The position numbers and the translations under genes are program-made. A DNA stretch of 64,000 nucleotides from Mycobacterium ostraviense. Its GTDB lineage: Bacteria > Actinomycetota > Actinomycetes > Mycobacteriales > Mycobacteriaceae. Of this stretch, positions 10,084-18,202 are shown piece after piece (the first letter of the stretch is position 1; each line of letters opens with the position of its first letter). Location: positions 2,745,282-2,809,281 of the forward strand of contig NZ_NKRE01000001.1 in the NCBI RefSeq assembly GCF_002705925.1. Reading direction: 5' to 3'. The notes beneath the pieces were generated by a model. It was not told the DNA's origin, did not search any database, and worked only from the letters and a program-made list of their open reading frames with translations.

Positions 10084-10171
10084 CTGAGCCTGCCATGAGA
10101 CGCCCGCGAGCGAACTGGGAGCGGGACCTCGATTGACCGCGATCGCCCTGCCGGGACAGGATGACGATGTG

Positions 10172-10555
10172 ATGACGCCGTTCGACGACCCTCAGGCCGA
10201 ACTGGCATGGATGTTCATGCAGAGCATGTGCGAGGGCGGAGACCTCGACGAGGGCTTCGCATTGCTCAGCGACGACTTCACCTATTGGAGCATCGTCACG
10301 CGTTCGGCAATCGATAAGGCGACGCTGCGGCGCGCGGTCGAGCGCCGCAAAAAGAAGTTCGAGGTCAACATCGAATTGCTCCGCTGCCTCAACGAAGGCG
10401 AGACGGTTGTCGTCGAAGGCCAAGTCGAGGCCGTCACCGCCGGCGGCACCCGCTACGACAGCCCATTCGTCTGCATCTTCGAATGCCACGACGGCCAGAT
10501 CGTGTCGCTGCGCGAATACAGCGATACCCAGTCGTTGGCGAAGGTGTTTGCCTGA
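10172..10555 (+). CDS. NTF2/SnoaL-like small protein (Rv0141c-like)
   Basis: A 127-residue protein with the cone-shaped NTF2 fold signature: a helical N-terminus (AELAWMFMQ), DDFTYW, then beta strands ending FECHDGQIVSLREYSD. Such proteins act as small ketosteroid-isomerase- or dehydratase-like enzymes or as ligand carriers; nothing identifies the substrate. The frame is open back to a TTG at 10133, but the ATG at 10172 starts a family-like sequence (MTPFDDP) with GGACAGG upstream, so I use it. Convergent with the DUF427 gene, 7 bp apart. Confidence 0.82.
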   Translation: MTPFDDPQAELAWMFMQSMCEGGDLDEGFALLSDDFTYWSIVTRSAIDKATLRRAVERRKKKFEVNIELLRCLNEGETVVVEGQVEAVTAGGTRYDSPFVCIFECHDGQIVSLREYSDTQSLAKVFA

Positions 10556-10562
10556 GCGGGTC

Positions 10563-10943
10563 TTACGCCGGCTCGACGATGATGCCGGCCTTGTCGGGAT
10601 AGAACGCGACGTGCCCGGTTATCGCAGCCACCGCGGGATAGGGCTGTTCGTAGGTCCAGATCGCATCCTTGACGGTGTCGCCGGCCGAGGTGGTCACGCT
10701 GTAATAGCTGGCTTGTCCCTTGAACGGGCAGTAGCTGCTGGTGTCGCTGCGGGTGAGCCGGTCTTGGGCGACGTCGGCCAGCGGAATGTAGTGCACCACA
10801 GGCAAACTGGCCTCCCGTAATTCCAGTGCCGCAGTCGTGTCCGCGACGAGTTCGCCGTTGACGCGGACCTGTACCCGGCCCTTGGTCGGTTCGATCGTGA
10901 TGGGATGCCCTGCGTTGGGCTCTGAGACTTTCGGGTGGCTCAT
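10563..10943 (-). CDS. DUF427 domain protein (Rv0140-like)
   Basis: A 126-residue single-domain protein of the DUF427 family. The family core is obvious: RVQVRVNGELVADT, the conserved YCPFKGQASYYSV, and the closing AFYPDKAGIIVE. The domain is a small beta-barrel of unknown biochemical function. It is the last of a minus-strand set (NTF2-like, epimerase, methyltransferase, DUF427) with gaps of at most about 25 bp, which suggests co-transcription. Position and length match Rv0140. Confidence 0.9.
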   Translation of the reverse strand: MSHPKVSEPNAGHPITIEPTKGRVQVRVNGELVADTTAALELREASLPVVHYIPLADVAQDRLTRSDTSSYCPFKGQASYYSVTTSAGDTVKDAIWTYEQPYPAVAAITGHVAFYPDKAGIIVEPA

Positions 10944-10967
10944 GCGGCTTTCAACGCCTGGCGGCGA

Positions 10968-11795
10968 TCAACATTCCCGGCCGAAGGCGTAGCGGTGGTA
11001 CTGCGACATGTTGGCCAGTGCCGACACCCGCGACATCAGCCAGCCCATCACCTGGTAGGCGCGCGGCAACCGGGCGAAGCTGTCCGATTCGAACCAGCGG
11101 ACCCAGGCCAGGAGCCGGGTGCCGGGCACCGCCCGCAAGATGTCATCGGGTCCGTCGATGCCCCAGCGCAGCGTCGATCCGGATCGGCGCACCACGGTGT
11201 TCATCCATTGCGACTTGATGCCCAGCCGGTTGAACGCGTCGAACTGCAACTCACCGGACGGAAACCGGTCAACCACGCGTCGCAATAGTCCAACGCCGTC
11301 CGGTTCGCTCAAATACATGGTCAGGCCCTCGCCGATCAGCAGCGCGGGCCGGTCGTTGGGAATGTCGGCGAGCCAGGCCGGATCGGTGACCGACGCGGAG
11401 ACGACGTGGTGGTGGGCAGCTGCGGGGTACAGCCGGGTGAACAGCGCGGCGACCTCGGGGTAGTCGACGTCATACCACTCCACCGCCGGGCCCGGCTGCA
11501 GCCGGAAATATCGACCGTCCAGCCCGCAACCGAGGTGCAGCACGACAGCGCTGGGATGCGCGGCCAGGAATTGGCGGGCCCAGGTGTCCAAGTGCGCCGT
11601 CCGCGTCGTCACCACTGCCGAGTTGCGCGCGGTGATCGCGGTTTTCGTCCAGTCATAGTCGATGCGCCCGACAACCTCCTTGGCGTAGCGATCGCCCAGG
11701 ATCGGGTTCGCCGAGCCGGCGTCGAGCGCCTTGGCGTACAGGGTCGCGAGCATGGTCTGCGGCGGCCCGCTGAGGTCGACCGCGACTTTGTCCAT
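10968..11795 (-). CDS. class I SAM-dependent methyltransferase (LCM/TcmP-like)
   Basis: A 275-residue methyltransferase. VLHLGCGLDGRYFRL is the SAM loop, EWYDVDYPEV holds the acidic residue for the ribose, and IGEGLTMYL is the post-strand-four motif shared with the leucine-carboxyl-methyltransferase/TcmP group. The frame stays open far upstream through the epimerase gene, but only the ATG at 11795 begins a family-like protein. It lies 8 bp after the epimerase stop, so it is operonic with it. I know no counterpart between Rv0139 and Rv0140, so it is probably an accessory insertion. Acceptor unknown; a polyketide- or lipid-like acid would fit the family. Confidence 0.87.
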   Translation of the reverse strand: MDKVAVDLSGPPQTMLATLYAKALDAGSANPILGDRYAKEVVGRIDYDWTKTAITARNSAVVTTRTAHLDTWARQFLAAHPSAVVLHLGCGLDGRYFRLQPGPAVEWYDVDYPEVAALFTRLYPAAAHHHVVSASVTDPAWLADIPNDRPALLIGEGLTMYLSEPDGVGLLRRVVDRFPSGELQFDAFNRLGIKSQWMNTVVRRSGSTLRWGIDGPDDILRAVPGTRLLAWVRWFESDSFARLPRAYQVMGWLMSRVSALANMSQYHRYAFGREC

Positions 11796-11803
11796 ACGGC
11801 TGC

Positions 11804-12838
11804 CTATTCGGATGACGCGGTCTTCGCGTCCGGTCTGGCGGTGCGCATCGCGGCCCAGAACCGGGCGGCCTGGCGAATCGATTCCTCGACCGGGCGCGGC
11901 TGCCAGCCCAACTCGCGAACCGCCTTGCTGTGGTCGACGTCGGCCTCGGCGCGCATCATCCGCACCGACTGCAGGCTCAGTTCGGCATCTTTGCCGGTGA
12001 GCCGGGCCCGCAGGCTGCCCAGAGCGCCCAGCGCGTAAAGCACCGGCACCGGGATCGAGCGTCGCGGCGGCGGCACCCCGGCCTCCTCCGCCGCGATCCG
12101 CACCACCTCGGTCAACGCGATCATCCGCTCGGAGACGAGGTAGCGCTCGCCGTTGCAGCCGCGTTCGGCTGCCAGGATCATCGCTTCGGCGGCATCGTCG
12201 ACTCCCACGGCTTCCAGTTGGATCCCGGTCATCAGGAAGGGCAACTTGCCGAAAACCGCGCCGGCGATGAAGGCGCCGTGGGGTGTGCGGCCCCAGTCGC
12301 CGCTGCCATAGGTCGTCGAGACGCACAGTGCGACGGCGGGCAGCCCAGCCTCCGACACGTACCGCATCACCAGGTTTTCGGCTTGGACCCGGGATTGGAC
12401 GTAGGGGCTGATCCGGCGGACATCGACGACGTCGTCCTCGGTCGCCACGTGCCCATGACGGCGGCCCACCGTGGCATAGGTGCTGGTGAAGACGAACCTG
12501 CGCAGGTCCGCGGCTATCGGCTTTTCGACGGCCACATCCAAAACGTTGCGCAGGCCTTCGACGTTGGTGCGAAACAGCGGCGACGGGTCGCGCAACCAGG
12601 CGCGGGTGTCGACCACGCAGTAGTAGACGTCGTCGCAACCGTCCATCGCCTCGCGCAGCACCGCGGTATCGAAGACGTCGCCGTGAAATCGGGTGAGCTC
12701 CAGGTCGTCGATCGACCGGGTATTGGCGGTGGGGCGCACCATCGCCCGCACCTGTTCGCCGGCCGCGACCAGTCGGCGGGTCACATGTGACCCCAGGAAG
12801 CCGTTGGCTCCGATGACCAGCTTGGGCTTGGTGCTCAT
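11804..12838 (-). CDS. NAD-dependent epimerase/dehydratase, extended SDR (Rv0139-like)
   Basis: A 344-residue extended SDR. The N-terminus [14 protein letters not shown] is the Rossmann GxxGxxG, and later FTSTYATVG and [11 protein letters not shown] occupy the position of the catalytic Ser/Tyr/Lys. YVQSR in place of the usual YxxxK means the catalytic Lys appears changed to Arg, which is worth noting. [11 protein letters not shown] is the substrate loop. Start ATG at 12838 overlaps the upstream NTF2-like stop as ATGA, implying translational coupling. Family members act on sugar nucleotides, flavonoids or 3-beta-hydroxysteroids; the specific substrate is not deducible. Confidence 0.88.
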   Translation of the reverse strand: MSTKPKLVIGANGFLGSHVTRRLVAAGEQVRAMVRPTANTRSIDDLELTRFHGDVFDTAVLREAMDGCDDVYYCVVDTRAWLRDPSPLFRTNVEGLRNVLDVAVEKPIAADLRRFVFTSTYATVGRRHGHVATEDDVVDVRRISPYVQSRVQAENLVMRYVSEAGLPAVALCVSTTYGSGDWGRTPHGAFIAGAVFGKLPFLMTGIQLEAVGVDDAAEAMILAAERGCNGERYLVSERMIALTEVVRIAAEEAGVPPPRRSIPVPVLYALGALGSLRARLTGKDAELSLQSVRMMRAEADVDHSKAVRELGWQPRPVEESIRQAARFWAAMRTARPDAKTASSE

Positions 12839-13341
12839 TGTGGTCCCCCATACCGTTGCATCCACTGCGCCGCGTCCTCGTCGAGGGTGCCCAGCGCCTG
12901 CGCCTTGCGGCACCACGTCAGTCCCGCCTTCAAGAAGCGCAGCGGGTTGTAGATGTCTTCCTGACGGCACCACAAGCCGTCGCCGGCGTAGGTGATGATC
13001 GAAATGTTGGTCGCGCTGATCACGCTGCCGTCGCCGGGGTCGCGCATCCGGTTGTCCAGCTCCATGATGATGCGGCCGGTGGACTCGTCGATCACCGACC
13101 ACAACGACGGAAACGCCACCATGTGACTGCCGGGGAAGGTCGACATCGTGTACTGAATCCAGGCGCGCACCTGCTCGCGGCCGTGCATCGTGCCCGCGGC
13201 ATGCTCGATGTATTCGACGTCCGGGGTGTACTGCGCGACCCAGTCGTCCCAGTCTCGGGTCTGCGCCGCGCGGGCGACGGTCCGCTCGAATTCGCCGAAT
13301 GCCGCGGCCAATTCGTCGCGGCTGAACACCGGGCCGGTCAC
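12835..13341 (-). CDS. NTF2/SnoaL-like protein (Rv0138-like)
   Basis: A 168-residue protein of the NTF2 superfamily. [28 protein letters not shown] at about residues 36-63 is the typical SnoaL-like pattern, with a following strand [15 protein letters not shown]. It overlaps the epimerase start by 4 bp (ATGA) and is divergent from msrA with 168 bp between. It probably works with the epimerase in the same pathway, as a small dehydratase/isomerase or a ligand carrier; that is an inference from operon context. Length and position match Rv0138. Confidence 0.85.
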   Translation of the reverse strand: MTGPVFSRDELAAAFGEFERTVARAAQTRDWDDWVAQYTPDVEYIEHAAGTMHGREQVRAWIQYTMSTFPGSHMVAFPSLWSVIDESTGRIIMELDNRMRDPGDGSVISATNISIITYAGDGLWCRQEDIYNPLRFLKAGLTWCRKAQALGTLDEDAAQWMQRYGGPQ

Positions 13342-13509
13342 GTTAGCTCCTCAGGAAGGCCCGGCATGAGGCGAATCGTACGACGTCCGACGTCGGTAGC
13401 GCCGACGGCATCGACCTCGACTGCGTGGTCTGGCTCTGGGCGATGTCCGCCAGCCGCAACTAACCTCGGATCGTGGGCCCTTGACGACCCCACCGAAGGA
13501 GAGACTGCA

Positions 13510-14022
13510 ATGACGACCAACAAGGCAATCCTGGCCGGCGGATGCTTCTGGGGCATGCAGGACCTGATCCGCCGTCAGCCCGGTTTCATCTCGACCCGCG
13601 TCGGCTACAGCGGCGGCGAAACCCCCAACGCCACCTATCGCAACCACGGCAACCACGCCGAGGCCGTCGAAATCGTCTACGACCCGGCGGTCACGGACTA
13701 TCGCACCCTGCTGGAATTTTTCTTCCAGATCCACGACCCGACCACGAAGAACCGGCAGGGTAACGACGTCGGCACCAGCTACCGCTCGGCGGTCTTCTAC
13801 CTGGACGACGAGCAGCGGCGAATCGCGCTGGATACCATCGCCGACGTCGAGGCCTCGGGCCTGTGGCCGGGCAAAGTGGTGACCGAAGTCAGCCCGGCCG
13901 GAGCATTCTGGGAAGCCGAGCCCGAGCATCAGGACTATCTACAGCGCTACCCCTACGGGTACACCTGCCACTACATCCGCCCGGGCTGGAAACTGCCGCG
14001 ACGGGCCCCGGCAAGCCAATAA
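13510..14022 (+). CDS. msrA: peptide methionine-S-sulfoxide reductase
   Basis: A 170-residue MsrA, which repairs methionine-S-sulfoxide in oxidised proteins using thioredoxin. The catalytic motif GCFWG is at residues 11-15, followed by [16 protein letters not shown] and [18 protein letters not shown], all signatures of the family. A possible resolving Cys is in YTCHYIRPG near the C-terminus. ATG at 13510 has AAGGAG 8 nt upstream; longer readings into the 168-bp divergent region are not family-like. Corresponds to Rv0137c, though slightly shorter. Expected in the cytoplasm. Confidence 0.95.
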   Translation: MTTNKAILAGGCFWGMQDLIRRQPGFISTRVGYSGGETPNATYRNHGNHAEAVEIVYDPAVTDYRTLLEFFFQIHDPTTKNRQGNDVGTSYRSAVFYLDDEQRRIALDTIADVEASGLWPGKVVTEVSPAGAFWEAEPEHQDYLQRYPYGYTCHYIRPGWKLPRRAPASQ

Positions 14023-14032
14023 GCGCCAGCCG

Positions 14033-15364
14033 CTAACGGGTACGCACCACGATTCGTCCGCCGTCCTTGGGAATGTAGGCAACCCCACGGCAGTGCCACT
14101 TCTCGTCGGGCGCCGTCGTCGTCTCGATGACGAAGTGGCGCAACACCGTTCGCAGCACCACATCCATCTCCATGTTGGCGAACGCCGCGCCCACGCAGCG
14201 GCGGGTGCCGCCGCCGAACGGGATCCAGGCGAATGCGGACGGCTTGCTTGTGATGTAGCGCTGTGGGTCGAAGCGTTGCGGGTCGGGGAATACGTCGGGG
14301 TTGTCGTGGATCTGGCCGATGTTGATGATGATCGAATCCCCGCGCGGGAGCGCCCACTCGCCCAGGCGATAAACGTCGGAATAAACGTGCCGGGCCGCGA
14401 AATCGATGACGGTCCTGGCCCGCTGGACTTCCAGGATGGTCGCCTGGCGCAGCTCGTCACCGCCCGCATCGGCCTCCGCCACCAGGGCGGCCAGGATCTG
14501 CGGGTGCCGGGTCAGCCGCTCGAACGCCCAGGCCAGCGTGGCCGCGGTGGTCTCGTGCCCGGCGGCCAGCAGGGTGAGCAGCTCGTCACCAATGTCCTTG
14601 CGGGACATCACCGAACCGTCGTCGTAGCTGCTGCGTAACATCAACGCGAGCACGTCGGTCCGATCGGCGAAGTTCGGGTCGGACCGCTCCCGGTCGATCA
14701 GCTTGTCGAGGACGGCGTCGTACTGCCGCCGATACTCGGCCAGCCGGCCCCACGGGCTGTACCGGCCATAGTTGCGTTTCGGTTTGGGCATCGCGGCCAG
14801 CCGCGAGCCCAGCGTGACCCATGGCGGAATCAGCCCGCGCAGCTCGTCGAGTTCGGCCCCGTCGGCCCCGAACACTGCCCGCAGGATGGCGTTGAGGGTG
14901 ATGTGCATCATCGACGGCAGGGTCGCGAACGGCTCCCCCTGCGGCCATCGAGCCGTCTCGCGCAGCGTCTCTTCCTCGATGATGGCCTCGTACTTCTTGA
15001 TGCTCTTGCCGTGAAACGGCGGCGCCAGCAGGCGTCGCCGCCGGCGATGGTCGTCGCCGTCGAGCGCGAACACCGAACCGGAGCCGAACAGCCGGCTCAG
15101 ATTGGGCTGGATGTTGCCCAATTCCTCGGGGCTGGTGGTGAACACCTGCCTTGCCAGCTGCGGATCACCGACCACCACGACCCGCCCGTAGATGGGGATG
15201 TTCAGGGTGAAGACGTTGCCGTAGCGGCGCGCCAGCCGTCGCATCATGCCGCGGCGCGTGACCGCAAAGACCAGGCCTTGGACCAGGCTCGGAATTCGCG
15301 GCGCCGGCGGCAACGTGCCTCCGGGTGGTGCTGGCGCATCGGTGATTGCGTGGCTCATCGACAT
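14033..15364 (-). CDS. cyp138: cytochrome P450 (CYP138-like)
   Basis: A 443-residue P450 monooxygenase. The I-helix oxygen-activation motif AGHETTAA is near residue 270, the ExxR pair is in EVQR, and the haem-thiolate loop FGGGTRRCVGAAFA is near residue 390 with the proximal Cys. The protein is soluble, without an N-terminal anchor. Two ATGs are possible, 15364 and 15358; GGGAG spacing favours 15358. Divergent from a TetR gene with two identical-type palindromes between, as expected for a locally regulated P450. Matches Rv0136 by position. The substrate is unknown. Confidence 0.93.
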   Translation of the reverse strand: MSMSHAITDAPAPPGGTLPPAPRIPSLVQGLVFAVTRRGMMRRLARRYGNVFTLNIPIYGRVVVVGDPQLARQVFTTSPEELGNIQPNLSRLFGSGSVFALDGDDHRRRRRLLAPPFHGKSIKKYEAIIEEETLRETARWPQGEPFATLPSMMHITLNAILRAVFGADGAELDELRGLIPPWVTLGSRLAAMPKPKRNYGRYSPWGRLAEYRRQYDAVLDKLIDRERSDPNFADRTDVLALMLRSSYDDGSVMSRKDIGDELLTLLAAGHETTAATLAWAFERLTRHPQILAALVAEADAGGDELRQATILEVQRARTVIDFAARHVYSDVYRLGEWALPRGDSIIINIGQIHDNPDVFPDPQRFDPQRYITSKPSAFAWIPFGGGTRRCVGAAFANMEMDVVLRTVLRHFVIETTTAPDEKWHCRGVAYIPKDGGRIVVRTR

Positions 15365-15410
15365 GGGCTCCCAACATCTGCCCCGGCTGCTCGATCAGGA
15401 ACACGGGGAT

Positions 15411-15426
15411 GGTACCGCGGTGTACC
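15411..15426. promoter_or_regulatory. candidate TetR operator, site 1 (GGTAC-N6-GTACC)
   Basis: A 16-bp palindrome with perfect 5-bp arms separated by 6 bp, located 47 bp upstream of the P450 start on the minus strand. The same pattern recurs 34 bp to the right, so it is unlikely to be chance. Confidence 0.65.
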
Positions 15427-15444
15427 GCAGGCTTATCCTGGCAC

Positions 15445-15460
15445 GGTACTCTTTGGTACC
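15445..15460. promoter_or_regulatory. candidate TetR operator, site 2 (GGTAC-N6-GTACC)
   Basis: Second copy of the 16-bp palindrome with a different 6-bp centre, 44 bp upstream of the TetR start. The conserved arms with variable centre, repeated between divergent genes, are typical for a dimeric repressor that controls itself and the neighbouring P450. Confidence 0.65.
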
Positions 15461-15504
15461 AAGGCTGACAAGGTCCGCACCGATCCGGGTAAGGAGGCGC
15501 GTTG

Positions 15505-16110
15505 GTGACAGCAGTTGCCGGCAATGCCGCGCCGGTCGACGTCGATCCCTTTCGGCTTCGGCTGTTCGACGGTCTGGCCGCCGCTATCGGTGAACGCGGC
15601 TACCGCGCGACCACCGTCGCCGACGTCGTGCGCCACGCGCGCACCTCGAAACGCACCTTCTATGACCAGTTCGCCAGCAAAGAGCAGTGCTTCCTGGAGC
15701 TGCTGCGGGCCGACGTCGAAAAGCTCGGCGAGCAGATCTCGGCCGCGGTCGATCCCGACGCCGACTGGCATCAGCAGATTCGCCAGGCGGTCGAGGCCTA
15801 CGTCGGGCACATCGAGTCCCGGCCGGCCATCACGTTGAGCTGGATTCGCGAACTCCCGTCGCTGGGCGCCGTCGCGCGGCCCGTCCAGCGCCGGGGATTG
15901 CAGCTGCTGTCCACCCTGCTGATCGACCTCAGTGCCAGCCCGGGGTTCCGGCGGGCCGGCCTACCCCCGCTGACCGTGCCGTTGTCGGTCATCCTGCTGG
16001 GCGGACTGCGCGAGCTGACCGCGCTTGCCGTCGAGGACGGGCGGCCGGTCCGCGACGTCGTCGCACCGGCGATCGATGCGTCGATAGCCCTCCTGGGCCC
16101 TCGTTCGTGA
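15505..16110 (+). CDS. TetR-family regulator of the P450 gene (Rv0135c-like)
   Basis: A 201-residue TetR repressor. The DNA-binding segment YRATTVADVVRHARTSKRTFYDQFASKEQCFL occupies about residues 33-64; the rest is the helical effector domain. The start is GTG at 15505, placed 7 nt after a perfect AAGGAGG, giving exactly the length of Rv0135c; a TTG one codon earlier is less likely. Divergent from cyp138 across about 140 bp holding two GGTAC-N6-GTACC palindromes, so autoregulation plus P450 control is the likely role. The inducer is probably a P450 substrate-like hydrophobic molecule (inference). Confidence 0.92.
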   Translation: MTAVAGNAAPVDVDPFRLRLFDGLAAAIGERGYRATTVADVVRHARTSKRTFYDQFASKEQCFLELLRADVEKLGEQISAAVDPDADWHQQIRQAVEAYVGHIESRPAITLSWIRELPSLGAVARPVQRRGLQLLSTLLIDLSASPGFRRAGLPPLTVPLSVILLGGLRELTALAVEDGRPVRDVVAPAIDASIALLGPRS

Positions 16111-16161
16111 ACGGGCCGACTACGCTCGACGCACACCCGGGGATTTGTGGAAAGGACTGCG

Positions 16162-16374
16162 ATGCGGCTATCGACCCGGAACCAGCTCAAGGGCACCATC
16201 ACCGAGGTCGACCTCGGCAGCGTGATGGCGATCGTCAAGGTCAAGCTCGACGGCGGCGACCAAATCGTCACGTCGTCGGTCACCAAGGACGCGGCGGTCG
16301 AGCTCGGCCTGAAGGCCGGCCAGCCCGCAACGGTGTTCATCAAGTCGACAGAGGTCACGATCGGCGTCGAGTGA
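16162..16374 (+). CDS. molybdopterin/molybdate-binding Mop-domain protein
   Basis: A 70-residue protein consisting of one Mop/TOBE domain: MRLSTRNQLKGTI at the start, GSVMAIVKVKLDGG, TKDAAVELGLKAGQ and VFIKSTEVTIG near the end. Molbindins of this kind form oligomers that bind molybdate or tungstate and buffer it inside the cell. The ATG at 16162 has AAGGA upstream. It lies between the TetR and a broken alcohol dehydrogenase. No molybdate transport genes are nearby, so its context does not explain it. Confidence 0.9.
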   Translation: MRLSTRNQLKGTITEVDLGSVMAIVKVKLDGGDQIVTSSVTKDAAVELGLKAGQPATVFIKSTEVTIGVE

Positions 16375-16376
16375 CC

Positions 16377-17217
16377 ATGGCCACCATGCGTGCCGAACGC
16401 TTCTATGCCGACACCAAAAAGGTAGCGCTGGAAGATGTTCCGATACCGCAGCCGGGTCCCGGTGAAGTCTTGGTCAAGGTTGCCTTCTGCGGGATCTGCC
16501 ACTCGGACCTGAGCCTGATCAACGGGACGTTCCCGGTGGGCCGAATACACCGTCGCGCAGGCGCCCGGCCTGACCCGGGTGCCGGACAACGTTCCGCTGG
16601 AGCAGGCGGCGATCCTGGCCGACGCGGTGTCGACGCCGTTCGGCGCCGTCGTCCGAACCGGAAAGGTGGGGATCGGCGAATCGGTCGGGGTCTGGGGTGT
16701 CGGCGGGGTGGGCACCCACATCGTCCAGCTCGCACGGTTGGTCGGCGCGGCACCGGTGATCGCCCTCGACATCAACCCGGCCGTTCTGGAACGCGCGCTG
16801 GAACTCGGCGCCGACTACGCGTTCGACACCCGTGACGACGGGTTGACCGACAAGCTCGCCGAGGTCACCGGCGGGCGGTTATTGGACGTGGCGTTCGACG
16901 CCGTCGGCCTGAAGGTGACGTTCGAACAGGCCCTGGGCTCGCTGACACCCGGCGGGCGGCTGGTCGGGGTGGGAATGAGCGCAGAGTCGCCGACCATCGG
17001 ACCGACGGTGATGTTCGGGGTGACCCGCAAGCAGGTGCTCGGTCACCTCGGTTACCAGAACGTCGACATCGAGACCCTGGCGAAGCTGGTTTCGCTTGGG
17101 CGCCTTGATATTTCGCGGTCGATCAGCGAGGTCGTCACGCTCGAAGACCTCCCGGCGGGCATCGAGAAGCTGGAGCGGCAGCAGGGCAACCCGATCCGCA
17201 TCCTGGTCAAGCCGTAA
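16377..17217 (+). pseudogene. zinc-dependent alcohol dehydrogenase, internal deletion with frame change
   Basis: The N-terminal 54 residues (MATMRAERFYADTKK through SLINGTFPV, with the catalytic-zinc Cys in CGICHSD) run in one frame to about 16533. Without any in-frame continuation, the sequence resumes in another frame at WAEYTVAQAPGL (from 16537) and continues to a normal C-terminus with the NAD loop GVWGVGGVGTH. The stretch that should carry the GHE zinc ligand and the four structural-zinc Cys, probably 70-80 residues by comparison with the family, is missing. This reads as a deletion that destroyed both metal sites and shifted the frame. Its 3' end overlaps ephF by 11 bp, convergently. 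A shorter ORF from 16579 would be only the cofactor domain. Confidence 0.85.
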
Positions 17218-18091
17218 GGAACGCGCGCAGCCGGTCCAGCACCAGGTCGGGCCGCTGCTCGACGATCCAATGGCCGACACCGTCGACCAGCTCGACCTCG
17301 AAATCGCTTGCGCGATCTTCGTATCCGCGCAGCAGGTTGGGCGTGATCACCGGATCGCCGGTGCCGTGTAACCAGCGCACCGGCACGTCGACCCGAGCGT
17401 CGTCGTACTCGCCGCGCAGCCAGCGCGCCATCTCGGTCGTCTGGAAGCTGCGGTACCAGCGGGAGCCGGCTTCGGCGTGCCCGGGCTGGCGCATGCAGTC
17501 GACGTACATCCGGACGTCCTCGTCGGGCACGCTGAATCCGCCACCGACCCAGGACGCGAGCATCCGGAAGTAGCGGGCCTTGGGGTCGGCGATCAGCCGG
17601 GGACCGATGACCGGCAGCGAGATCGGGATCTGGTACCAGAACCGCCACATGTGCCGCAGCATGCCGAGGTCGCGGTGCACCCACGGCGCCGAGGTGTTCA
17701 GGCCGAAGAAACCGGTCACCTTGGCGGGGTGGCGCAGCATCATGATGAAGGCGACCGGGCCGCCCCAGTCATGGGCCACGAGTTTGACCTTCTCGACACC
17801 CAGCCGGTCCAGCACCGTGGCCAGATCGTCGGCCATCTCGCTCTTGAGGTATCGCGAGCGCGGCGCCGAGCTCCAGCCCGCGCCGCGCAGGTCCGGGCAC
17901 AGCACCCGGTAGCCGTCGGCGGCCAGCGGACCGATCAGCTCGTGCCACTCCCACCAGTTCTGCGGAAAGCCGTGCACCAGCATGACCGCCGGCCCGTCGG
18001 TGGGCCCGGCATCGGCGACGTGGATCGTGACGCCGTCGCCTACCTCGACATATCTGTGCTCGACGCCGTCCAGGGCGGGCATGGTGGTCAT
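17207..18091 (-). CDS. ephF: alpha/beta hydrolase, epoxide hydrolase type (EphF-like)
   Basis: A 294-residue alpha/beta-hydrolase. HGFPQNWWEW supplies the oxyanion-hole HGxP, VAHDWGG carries the nucleophilic Asp typical of epoxide hydrolases instead of Ser, GTGDPVI may hold the acid, and GVGHWIVEQ holds the catalytic His. These features support hydrolysis of epoxides to diols, or dehalogenase-like chemistry as the close alternative. The ATG at 18091 (MTTMPALDG) is chosen over an upstream in-frame start that adds 24 unlike residues. Matches Rv0134. To its right the M. tuberculosis-like order is interrupted for about 10 kb. Confidence 0.92.
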   Translation of the reverse strand: MTTMPALDGVEHRYVEVGDGVTIHVADAGPTDGPAVMLVHGFPQNWWEWHELIGPLAADGYRVLCPDLRGAGWSSAPRSRYLKSEMADDLATVLDRLGVEKVKLVAHDWGGPVAFIMMLRHPAKVTGFFGLNTSAPWVHRDLGMLRHMWRFWYQIPISLPVIGPRLIADPKARYFRMLASWVGGGFSVPDEDVRMYVDCMRQPGHAEAGSRWYRSFQTTEMARWLRGEYDDARVDVPVRWLHGTGDPVITPNLLRGYEDRASDFEVELVDGVGHWIVEQRPDLVLDRLRAFLTA

Positions 18092-18202
18092 GTGTTGAGA
18101 AGGTAGCGCTTGCCCCACCCGGGTGGCCACCGAGCCTGTAATTTCGCAGGCCGCTACTCGCACTTCTTCTGCATATTTACAGGCTCGGCGTCAGGCCCGG
18201 CG

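Noticed and set aside
7957..10098. 713-codon plus-strand open frame across the CLC gene and the antisense of the glycosylase
   Set aside because: Arg/Gly/Ala-rich translation without family features; a frame shadow of high-GC DNA over two well supported genes.
10968..12851. 627-residue fusion protein including the methyltransferase
   Set aside because: Residues before the ATG at 11795 are the antisense-like wrong frame of the epimerase gene, which has clear motifs of its own.
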